Shown one piece after another: positions 9,531-16,309 of a stretch of 16,309 nucleotides of DNA. This DNA comes from Oehlia diaphana (lineage: Eukaryota; Glomeromycota; Glomeromycetes; Glomerales; Glomeraceae). The DNA lies in contig QZLH01000193.1 of assembly GCA_003833135.1 (NCBI GenBank), positions 101,840-118,148 on the forward strand, written 5' to 3'. The notes under the pieces are model-generated. The model worked only from the letters and a program-made list of their open reading frames with translations, searched no databases and was not told where the DNA came from. A program made the position numbers and the translations under genes. How positions within the stretch are numbered: position 1 is the first letter of the stretch; every line of letters begins with the position of its first letter.

Positions 9531-9540
9531 ATTAATGTAT

Positions 9541-9699
9541 CCCGTTAAATTACGTAATTATACTGCCATCTATTGTTTTAATCTATTGACTAACTTGACT
9601 AACAAATGAACGCCTCCTCGGCGCATAGCGGCTGTAAATCCCTACTGTTTTTGTTTAGTAATACGTCATTTAACGGGCATTTAACGGGCATTTAACGGA
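9541..9699. mobile_element. Small inverted-repeat element with CCCGTTAAAT ends and 11-bp tandem repeats
   Basis: Starting at 9541, CCCGTTAAATTACGTAATTA pairs with the reverse complement of TAATACGTCATTTAACGGG ending at 9677, with a few mismatches. The right end is followed by two further copies of CATTTAACGG(G/A), giving three 11-bp units at 9667-9699. The interior includes a GC-rich hairpin (CGCC-TCCT-CGGCG at about 9611). There is no coding capacity. It sits about 60-215 nt before the kinase 2 start codon, so it may contribute to that promoter. Confidence 0.6.
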
Positions 9700-10250
9700 T
9701 ATTTCCAAAGCCACCCACATTCATAGTATTTCAATTTTCCTAAAAAATTGCGATTATTATAATTATTATAACTAATAAAGTCAACAAAATATTTTTTTAA
9801 TTGAAAAGTGTATACTTTATATACCAGATAAAATTTAATATAGTCCTAAGGTATAAGAAATAGTGGATATAAATCATGAAATAATTATTCGTTCGAGTAT
9901 ATTCGAGTAATTCTAATAAGCTTACTTAATATATACTGTATATAGTCAAAATAATCATTTGACAGATGTAATTCCAGTAATATCAGCCAAAATTATACTA
10001 TAAAAGGAAATTCGAACTTTCTGAACTGTTCTATTCCAATCTGACTAATTCACTAATGTTTTTCGTTCATCATAAAGGGAATTATTCTAAAAAAGTTTTA
10101 TATTTGAGGAATGATAATTTAATTTTTTTTTTGTCAAGATTGTTATTAAAAAATAATACACGCTAAAAAATTTGTAATTTAAATAAAGTAATAATTCTTT
10201 CATTATATAAACATGTCATGACACAAATTAATTGATATGAAAGTTGTATT
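9700..10250. other. Gene-free AT-rich spacer
   Basis: No coding frame longer than chance is seen on either strand. Only low-complexity AT sequence and a 10-nt palindrome (TGTCATGACA, 10214-10223) are present. Confidence 0.55.
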
Positions 10251-10253
10251 TAC

Positions 10254-10595
10254 CGTCCAAGTAAAAGTATGAAATTGAAGTTTTCCTTTAAATGTTTTTT
10301 TAGGAGGACCAAAATCAGCATACTTCATCATCACTATCAAATGATTTTAAGAAATTGTATATTACATTGAAAATTTGAAATAAAATAATTTAATAATTAT
10401 TAGTATATACAGTATATTTATTTCATAATTTATACCTCATTATTCTCATGAAGAATTATTAGTAATATTATCAAAATCAAATAAGGATTTCAAAATTAAA
10501 TATTGTTCTGAATTTTTCCAATTTGCACGATAAATTTTTTCGAATCTTTCAGCAAAAATTCTCTGAACATTACTAAAATGTTTGTCAGTGTTCAT
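10254..10595 (-). pseudogene. Decayed TKL kinase fragment (N-lobe to hinge)
   Basis: Minus-strand frame 10595-10446 reads RFEKIYRANWKNSEQYLILK then SLFDFDNITNN and hits TGA. This matches the wording of the N-lobe (glycine-loop end, xxYRANWKNSE, VLK-type lysine region) of kinases of the same fungal family. After an intron-like gap, minus-strand 10340-10254 reads MKYADFGPPKKTFKGKLQFH then TFTWT before a GTAAAT donor. This corresponds to the hinge/helix D stretch (EYAD-x-GTLxxYL...LTW), eroded by substitutions. The catalytic loop, DLG and APE are absent nearby. The fragments, a premature stop and a probable frameshift at the exon end make it a dead or truncated kinase, oriented like kinase 2. 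Confidence 0.6.
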
Positions 10596-10781
10596 AATAT
10601 ATAAGAAAAATCTCAATTAATCCAATAAGCATTATACAGGGATGCGAGATCTTAAATGTTCCGAATACTCTGGAAATTAAAAAAAAGCTTGTAATATTAT
10701 TATATAATATTCATTTATTGTTTAAAAATAAAATAATTTAAACCCTTTAGAAAAATATAAAGTTCCACTATTTTACTATTT

Positions 10782-10856
10782 GAGGCACTCTTTTTGGAAG
10801 TATTGTCTTTTGAAGTGCTGCTCGTTAAAATACTGCTCTTTGAAGTGTTGCTATAT
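10782..10856. repeat. 15-bp minisatellite, five units
   Basis: Units start at 10782, 10797, 10812, 10827 and 10842, each about GAAGTRYTGCTCTTT. Read on the minus strand the units give serine-rich pentapeptides (SNTSK, SSILT, SSTSK, DNTSK, KSASN). The 15-nt period keeps frame, which suggests a former Ser/Thr/Lys-rich coding linker. It lies about 190 nt upstream of the kinase fragment on the same strand, but no intact surrounding frame exists. Confidence 0.75.
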
Positions 10857-11109
10857 CAAATAACTAAAAGAAAGGAACATGGTTGAAATTAAATAAATCA
10901 ATAATAATTAATAAACAATAATTAACAATAAATAGTAATATTAAAATCATATGGTCTACTATTAAAATAAGCATTTAGAAGGTTAAATGTTTACATAAAA
11001 AATATACTTGAAAGTTGCAACTTCTTTTACCTTCTTGTTCTACTATAAACGAGAAAAACAATTATTTGATATATTAATAAAACCTATACTTTAATAAAAA
11101 ACTATACAT
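10857..11109. other. AT-rich spacer without recognisable features
   Basis: Only low-complexity AT sequence is seen between the minisatellite and the transposon-like terminus that begins near 11112. Confidence 0.5.
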
Positions 11110-11111
11110 TC

Positions 11112-11162
11112 TGACCTCGATGTAACGAACCCATGATATAATGAACTCTTGACTTACCGAAC
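11112..11162. repeat. Terminal-repeat-like region with three 16-bp-spaced GAAC motifs
   Basis: After GACCTCGATG, the octamers TAACGAAC (11123), TAATGAAC (11139) and TACCGAAC (11155) recur exactly every 16 nt. The CTCGATRTAACGAA wording resembles the terminal inverted repeats of Tigger/pogo-type elements as I remember them. No matching opposite terminus was found in the window, so the element is broken or the assignment is wrong. Confidence 0.45.
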
Positions 11163-11533
11163 TTTTTTTAAAAACTGGTTTCATATTATTTAAAAAAATC
11201 TCGATACAAAATATAAATAGTTGACGATTATTTTCTTTTCGGCTATTTTGCCTGTCGGTGAATTATGTACTACTTATACGCTTATCAATAAAAATAAAAT
11301 AAAGTTTTGCTTATATCGGGTCTTTCTCCTTTTTTAACTTGTGTACGCCTATGAAAAGCCGATAGACTTTGTCTATTACGAGAAGATTTATTTTTTATTG
11401 TACAATTGACATTAATGAATATTACATTTTCTTTTCTAATATGCTGTGCTTATATTATACGGACTTATAGCCATAAAAAAATAATAAATTGTCTAAAATT
11501 TGCTAAGTTATTCCTTCATTAATAAAAAACATC

Positions 11534-11863
11534 CTAATCCTCTTGCTCATCTGAAGCGTCAGCGTAATTATTATTTAATAATGACACTAATAACATTCGC
11601 AGTTTCGCACTTTGTGAAAAAGAGGGGAGAGCAGGTGTTACGAGCCTAGAGACCGCAGGTGTTTTGACAGATTCTCCAGAGCGTGCAATGGTTTTAAATG
11701 ATTCCTTGGGTGATCTCTCAGTAGGTGTTTCCTTGAGTAATCATTCAGGTCTCTCTGAAGAGGAACTTAATCATATACTTGTTGTTTCTTCAGAACTAGA
11801 GATTGAAGATGAACTCTTCCCGCTTAACCTCCTAATGCTTTCATTGTGCTCTTGTTCGATTAT
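11534..11863 (-). pseudogene. Ser/Pro-rich C-terminal relic, possibly of a Tigger/pogo-like transposase
   Basis: On the minus strand one frame stays readable from ATC at 11860-11858 (just after a TAA) to a stop at 11536-11534, broken by TGA at 11773-11771 and 11743-11741. It reads EHNESIRRLSGKSSSSISSS, then SSSSERPE, KETPTERSPKESFKTIARSG, VSRLVTPALPSFSQSAKLRM, and ends NNNYADASDEQED. Both internal TGAs could be decayed CGA. An acidic tail followed about 400 nt later by Tigger-like terminal sequence is the usual arrangement of a CENP-B/DDE transposase 3' end, but no DDE domain is visible, so this is inference. The plus-strand frame 11664-11897 is its shadow. Confidence 0.45.
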
Positions 11864-12090
11864 TTATGAACTTATGTCGAAATATTGGTTAAAATAACTA
11901 GCCTGATATGTGCAAACTTAATTAATAGTTTCATAAAAAATGATATAAAATAATATGATGCTATCGAAGAAGGGGGTGACCTAGGCCATTAAATACGAAT
12001 CTCAGCATCAAATTATTTCTTTTCTTTCTCAGATTTACGTAAAATATCTGCAACTAATTTATTTTTATTACTATTGTTAACTAAAAACAT

Positions 12091-12142
12091 TTCTCATCCG
12101 CACAGTTCATATAAAAAGTTCTCATCCAGTTCATATAAAAAG
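12091..12142. repeat. Direct repeat, two copies of 28 and 24 nt
   Basis: TTCTCATCC, four extra bases in copy 1 only, then AGTTCATATAAAAAG, followed immediately by the second copy. A simple tandem duplication with a 4-nt indel. Confidence 0.85.
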
Positions 12143-12407
12143 TTTCCAAGTTCAGCATGATAATTTCGAATCTACAGAATAAATTAGGGAGATTAGCAAT
12201 GAGATAATAAAATAAGCAATGCAATATTTCTGATTCAAACTTACCGCTATACTTTATTTCATAATATCAAATCCGCCTCATATCTTTTAACGTTAAGATA
12301 ATCGCAAGTACGATTTTGCGATTAAAATTTAAAATATTAAGAATTTGGCACATAAATTTTACGGCTATTTGTCCTGCGCTGATGATTTCACGTGAAGTTG
12401 ATAATAT

Positions 12408-12640
12408 CTTATCACGGGAATTTACTTTTGTCTATTGTACTGTACATGTGATGGTGATCAGATTCAAAAATCTATAGTAATATCTATAGAGACGGGAAAA
12501 TCGATTAACATCGTGATGGTATATTTCAAGAAGCTAACCAAACAATAAATCAACTTATCTTATTATTACTTTGCGGAATATACAAATTCGTTTAATTTGA
12601 TGGGTAGTGCTTTAGAATTAAAAAATGTCCCGTGATTAAG
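12408..12640. repeat. Inverted-repeat pair CTTATCACGGGA / TCCCGTGATTAAG
   Basis: Arms at 12408-12419 and 12628-12640 are inverted copies with one inserted base. TA dinucleotides flank or nearly flank both outer ends. The 208-nt interior is non-coding. Could be a degenerate Tc1/mariner-type miniature element; arms are short, so the call is tentative. Confidence 0.4.
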
Positions 12641-14121
12641 TATGCGCAGTTACTTAACCACAGTGGGGACACACCGAAAAGAGTACTTCTCCACGTCTAA
12701 CATTCGATACGTAATTAGTAATTACCTAACTTATGTATTTTCCCTCAATCACCAATTCCCAAATTCCCTCGCTTACACCAACTCTTTTTAACTAAAATCG
12801 CCGCGGCCCGCGATCGAATCAACAAAGAAGACACGCTCCTACGTCGCACATCATCTATATCAAATTTTCATGCCGAATATATGTCATTTATCTAGGTTTA
12901 TATAGTTCCTGCGCCCATAATTTTAGCTGCGGACATCCCACAGCTTTCGTCTTATCTAATAATAAACGTTGGCGAAGTAACCACCACGCCAAATTTATAG
13001 GATTAATATGTACAATTTTCTGTTAGCCATTTTTTTTTTTTTTTGATTCCGCGCTATATAAAAATAAATTTTGTTACAAGATTTTCGTAAAAGGTCTAAC
13101 AGTGTAATGTCGCCGTTACTATTGACAATTTTAATTAACAGAGGAGCAAATACATCCGAATTTTAATCAATAAATTTATATAATAATTGTTTATTGGAAT
13201 TTTATAAATTTACATAAAACATTTATTTCTTTAAAAAATTTCTATAACAATATTTGATATCAAAGGTTCATAATAATTAGTTATTTAATCTATCGTTCTT
13301 TTTTAATTCTCACCAAGCGGCTTTATTATAATAATATTACATCACTATAATGATAATATTTGGATTTTATTTACTGTAATTACAGTACATGTTAATTTTC
13401 ATTTTTTGACCCGTCACGTTATCCTAGGATGTATTCAAGTAAAGATAGAAGAAAGAGTAAAAAAATTATAATTTCTAAAGGTTTTTAATATAGTATTTAC
13501 GCTAGGGTATCATATAGACAAAACTTTTTCTGTTATCTATAAAATTTTCATATTAAATTCGATATGAAACTATATAAAGAAGACTACGGACAATACGGTT
13601 TAATTATGCGTAACATAATTAGTCAATTTATGGTACTCATTGAAATTGAATTGTTTCAAGCTCATTAATTGGTTAACTTTTAGGTGATCATGTTATGTCA
13701 GAGAAACTTCTGGCAGTCCAAAATTAAGTGGATTAAATATAGAAATATAAAAATATTTCTCATTGATTTTACCTTAATTCGGAAAACAAATTGATCTTCA
13801 AATTAATGCAGGTAGGAACTGATCGGCTGAACACATTCCCAGAAATATACATATCATACAAACCAGCCAAAAAAAGAAAGAAATCATGAAAATCCCTGAA
13901 AAAATCACCTTTTTATACATCTTATCTCCCCTATTCCTTATTCTATTTATATAACAATCTAAAACGAATACTCTTTATTTAATTAATCATTTAACAAACA
14001 AATTAATAACATGTGTTTAAATTTTTACGATAAAATTCGAACTTTTTAAAATTTCTAAGGAATGTTTTAATGAATTTTTCGTACTTTAACATTGTTAAAT
14101 TCACCAAATTTGGTTACAATG

Positions 14122-14320
14122 AGTTATCATGCCATCAATACATAAAAAGCCACGAAAATTTTCAACCAAAATTGGTGATAAAAGTTAGCTGATGTATTCA
14201 TGCCATCAATTTATAATAAGTTACGAAAATTTTCGACCACAAAGAGTTGGCTGATATTTGCATATCATCATTATATAAAAGCTACGAATATTTTACAAAA
14301 TTCAATAGTTAAAATCTTAG
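14122..14320. repeat. Three imperfect ~60-70 nt repeats upstream of the CAP gene
   Basis: The core CAT(G/A)(C/T)CATCA...TAAAA followed by AGC(C/T)ACGAA(A/T)ATTTT recurs from 14128, 14199 and 14261. Units 2 and 3 also share TT(A/G)GCTGATRTTTGCAT-like lead-ins. They end about 60 nt before the start codon, so they make up most of the proximal promoter. Confidence 0.75.
14272..14280 (+). promoter_or_regulatory. Candidate TATA box of the CAP gene
   Basis: TATATAAAA about 100 nt before the ATG at 14381, inside the third upstream repeat. Plausible spacing for a short 5' leader, but TATA-like strings are frequent here. Confidence 0.4.
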
Positions 14321-14380
14321 CTTTGGATTGAAAAGCTATAACTTTTTTTAAATATCAGAATAAATTACAAACTCTAAAAA

Positions 14381-15001
14381 ATGGTGGCGATCAAATTAAT
14401 TTTTGTTTTCTTTATTTTAACTACTACTACGTTAGTTACTGCCTTTAACTCAAAACTTATGCTTAAATTGGTTAACGATGAACGTAAAAAAGTTGGAGTT
14501 TCTCCACTTTCTTTAAACAGGTAAATAATATCTTAGCACGTCGTATTAAAGAAATTTCGCGAAGATTAATTTATTTTTCTTATAGTAAATTGATGTCGGC
14601 AGCTCAAAAGCATACTAATTACATGGTTAAAATTAATAAACTTACCCACGAGGATCCTCGTGGTACATTGAAAGTACGTGTTAAAGCAGAAGGTTATAGC
14701 CTTATTAGTGTCGGAGAAAATATCGCTGAAGGATTTGGTACGAATGAAGAAGCACGTGTCATGCAAAAGTAAGTATTATAAACGTTGATGACATATTAAT
14801 TTATAGTATCTAAATTTTAATCGCATTTTAACCTAAAACAGATGGATGGGATCTAGCTTACATCGAAAAAATATTCTTAATAAGAACTTCATTGACTTTG
14901 GAGTTGGATTTGGCGGTGGAAAATATTGGACTCAAGTTTTCGCTAGACCGGCTAGTAAAAACAACAAACGTTCAATTCGTAAAAGTTCAGATCAAGAATA
15001 A
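14381..15001 (+). CDS. Secreted CAP-superfamily (SCP/PR-1-like) protein, three exons, 160 aa
   Basis: Exons 14381-14520, 14586-14768 and 14842-15001 (483 nt) join through 65- and 73-nt GT-AG introns. Residues 1-21 form a signal peptide: MVAIK, a hydrophobic run IFVFFILTTTTLVTA, with cleavage likely after Ala21. The mature protein starts NSKLMLKLVNDERKKVGVSP, the typical first helix of CAP domains. The conserved tetrad appears as His in LTHEDPRG, Glu in GENIAEGF, Glu in NEEARVMQKWMGS and His in SSLHRKNILNKNF, and the domain ends in FGVGFGGGKYWTQVFARP. A basic tail (KNNKRSIRKSSDQE) follows. The length is that of a minimal CAP domain. CAP proteins are extracellular, and fungal members bind sterols or lipids; the role here, including any in symbiosis, is unproven. 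No cysteines are visible in the mature part, so it lacks the usual disulphides. Confidence 0.93.
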
Positions 15002-15441
15002 AATAATCTGACTTTAAAAAGATTTTTAATGTAGTGATACTTAGTACCCTAGTTAATCTAGTCATGGCGAAAAAATGACTGTCATAGACTTCATTTTTGT
15101 TTAATTGCCAAAATGCAGAAATTTATTTATTTAATTTATTATATTATATTTTTTAACATATTTTACAGATATAATTTTTTCATTTATCTTGTACCATATT
15201 TTTTTATCAATATTTTGTATTTTATACTGGGCGAAAAAATATATATTCAAATAATAAACATTTAATTTATAATAACTTTTATTTAATGCAACCAGAAAGC
15301 ATTCCATTTTTAGATTCATGTACAATAACTTTGTTGTGTGCGAGCGTTTAGTTTTTTTTTTCACACTTCTCAACGAATTTAACAATTGAGTGCTTGTGTT
15401 ATATGAATGACGTCCATAATTATAATTTTATCGGCTGTTAA
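15002..15441. other. 3' flank of the CAP gene, gene-free
   Basis: Very AT-rich. A minus-strand open frame at 15131-15385 has AT-driven composition (Lys, Asn, Ile, Tyr) and no family resemblance, so I do not call it. Confidence 0.55.
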
Positions 15442-15630
15442 TTATCACATGAATTTAGACCAATTCGTTGGTATCATAAAAAAAAAAACGCCAGCGTTCA
15501 ATTACGCGTATCTCGAGTCTTGACCTATCTCATAAATGCTACTGATGCTACTGATGCTGTTGATATTACTGGTCGAAACGTCTTTATTTATTCAGCTAAA
15601 GTAATAGTAATAGGAGAGGCGATTATATAA
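15442..15630 (+). other. Open stretch with a 9-bp in-frame repeat, coding status doubtful
   Basis: A stop-free frame of about 62 codons without a clear ATG reads NASVQLRVSRVLTYLI, then NATDATDAVDITGRN, and stops at TAA shortly inside the 15602-15783 element. The 9-bp unit GCTACTGAT occurs at 15538 and 15547, with GCTGTTGAT at 15556. Codon use is more balanced than in the surroundings. I recognise no family. Confidence 0.2.
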
Positions 15631-15783
15631 ACGCAGATAAGTGGGTATAAAATCAAAATTCGACAATTTCGCCGTGCAACGCTTCGATCAGTAATATCAA
15701 CAGCTGAACATTAGTAGCATTTGTAAGATAGGTTGAGACACGCGAAATTGAATACTGACTACACACCTCTCCTATTACTATTA
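15602..15783. mobile_element. 182-nt element with 18-bp perfect terminal inverted repeats
   Basis: TAATAGTAATAGGAGAGG at 15602-15619 is exactly inverted at 15766-15783. The ends begin and finish with TA, so the target duplication may be TA, which would leave 16-bp repeats. The 146-nt interior is non-coding but richer in G+C than its surroundings. Size, ends and lack of coding fit a MITE. Confidence 0.7.
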
Positions 15784-16033
15784 AATCAAAGAATTTGTTT
15801 AAAAGAAGTTAAGTGATCAATTTAATTCACCTTTAATTTATTAAAAGATTCCGGTGGGTCACGTGATAATAGGTTTTATTTTTAGAGTTTTCTATTTCGC
15901 TAACCCTAAGGTTAATTTTGATTTTATTTTTATATTGAAGTGAACTGATGATTCTGTTGAAACAATCCCGTGATATTTATAATTCTATCCTATCCTTATG
16001 TTATTGCTAAATTATTTCATTGGGGATGGCAAC
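15784..16033. other. Gene-free AT-rich spacer
   Basis: No coding frame is recognised. It contains one GTCACGTGAT (E-box type) site at about 15859. Confidence 0.5.
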
Positions 16034-16134
16034 GGTCGGTCATGGTCGGTCATCGGTCGGTCATAACCGGTCAAGAACCTTTGACCGACCGACCGACCGT
16101 TTGACCGACCGTTTGACCGACCGTTTAACCGATC
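16034..16134. repeat. Clustered inverted GGTCGGTCA / TGACCGACC repeats
   Basis: GGTCGGTCA occurs at 16034, 16044 and 16055. The complement TGACCGACC occurs at 16082, 16102 and 16114, with a degenerate fourth copy near 16125. The two half-clusters face each other around about 18 nt and would form a long GC-rich hairpin. This is strikingly GC-rich in AT-rich DNA. Confidence 0.9.
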
Positions 16135-16136
16135 CT

Positions 16137-16202
16137 GAAAACGTTTGCGAAACGTTTTTTTTTTATGAAATACTTAATAAAAAACGTTTTCGCAACGTTT
16201 TC
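16137..16202. repeat. Inverted repeat with paired AACGTT palindromes
   Basis: Left arm 16137-16160 (GAAAACGTTTGCGAAACG plus T run) and right arm about 16179-16202 are inverted copies offset by one base in the centre. Each arm holds two AACGTT hexamers. The loop is AT-rich. It sits immediately beside the GGTCGGTCA cluster. Confidence 0.85.
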
Positions 16203-16260
16203 TATTTACAGCTATTTGCAAAAATAACGGACCACCTAATTCATTTTTGCTCCGAAGTTT

Positions 16261-16288
16261 CATACGCAGTCATACGCAGTCATACGCA
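16261..16288. repeat. 10-bp tandem repeat CATACGCAGT, 2.8 copies
   Basis: Two perfect units, then CATACGCA, before AAAGAGCATAACTCTGGCC at the window edge. Probably continues the repeat-rich structure beginning at 16034. Confidence 0.9.
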
Positions 16289-16309
16289 AAAGAGCATAAC
16301 TCTGGCCAA

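Larger units (their letters stand above)
11870..14121. other. Long gene-free region with scattered short repeats
   Basis: No gene is supported in 2.2 kb. Contents: a duplicated TTCTCATCC...AGTTCATATAAAAAG unit (12091-12142); an inverted-repeat pair at 12408-12640; a 15-nt palindrome GTAATTA-G-TAATTAC (12711-12725); a GC-rich patch CGCCGCGGCCCGCGATCG (about 12798-12816) in otherwise AT-rich DNA; a poly-T run (about 13030-13044); a 16-nt palindrome TACTGTAATTACAGTA (13372-13387); and TAATTATG/CATAATTA arms at 13601-13621. The 12640-13000 part has raised G+C and short open frames but nothing I can name. Confidence 0.55.

Noticed and set aside
9926..10420. Inverted TATATACTGTATATA strings about 470 nt apart
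   Set aside because: Low-complexity and nearly self-complementary; no other evidence for an element.
11664..11897. Plus-strand open frame of 77 codons
   Set aside because: The opposite strand gives a longer, compositionally more protein-like (though interrupted) frame with an acidic end; I prefer that one.
14566..14766. Minus-strand open frame
   Set aside because: Antisense to exon 2 of the CAP gene.
15131..15385. Minus-strand open frame of 84 codons
   Set aside because: AT-driven Lys/Asn/Ile/Tyr composition in the 3' flank, with no resemblance to a known family.
1..16309. CRISPR array, prokaryotic operon or defence system
   Set aside because: No regular spacer array, and the intron-bearing kinase and CAP genes show the DNA is eukaryotic nuclear.

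Overview
The window looks like nuclear DNA from an arbuscular mycorrhizal fungus of the Rhizophagus (Glomeromycotina) type. It is very AT-rich (roughly a quarter G+C by eye) and gene-poor. Its genes carry short GT-AG introns, mostly 65-90 nt. Two genes encode the expanded tyrosine-kinase-like (TKL/Sps1-type) kinases typical of these genomes, recognisable from wording such as the CX2C-CX2C module before the kinase domain, LIHCDFHDGN and a YTSRLL tail. I recognised this from memory of the family; no search was run. I see no tRNA, rRNA, CRISPR or prokaryotic feature.

Layout. 1-421: AT-rich DNA with a 99-nt tandem duplication and several acceptor/donor pairs packed together. 422-1601 (+): kinase 1, two visible exons, N-terminus missing. 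1602-3026: AT-rich spacer with a second direct duplication. 3027-5285 (+): two tandem, heavily frameshifted copies of an unidentified coiled-coil protein gene. 5286-7543: gene-poor DNA with one weak basic-protein relic. 7544-9483 (-): kinase 2, six exons, 491 aa as modelled, with a small foldback insertion in intron 1. 9541-9699: inverted-repeat element in the kinase 2 promoter region. 10254-10595 (-): decayed kinase fragment. 10782-10856: 15-bp minisatellite. 11110-11863 (-): remains that fit a Tigger/pogo-like DNA transposon. 11870-14120: gene-free, with short inverted repeats. 14122-14320: three promoter-proximal repeats. 14381-15001 (+): a three-exon gene for a secreted 160-aa CAP (SCP/PR-1) protein. 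15602-15783: element with 18-bp perfect terminal inverted repeats. 16034-16288: clustered GGTCGGTCA repeats, AACGTT-rich inverted arms and a 10-bp tandem repeat.

How it fits together. Two kinases (one RD, one non-RD) face each other across the relic zone, and a third, dead kinase lies upstream of kinase 2. This is what birth-and-death turnover of a large kinase family among transposon debris would produce. The CAP gene is independent and is the only clear secreted product. I see no operon-like system or new defence system. The unusual material is the splice-site architecture around the kinases and the set of small inverted-repeat elements.
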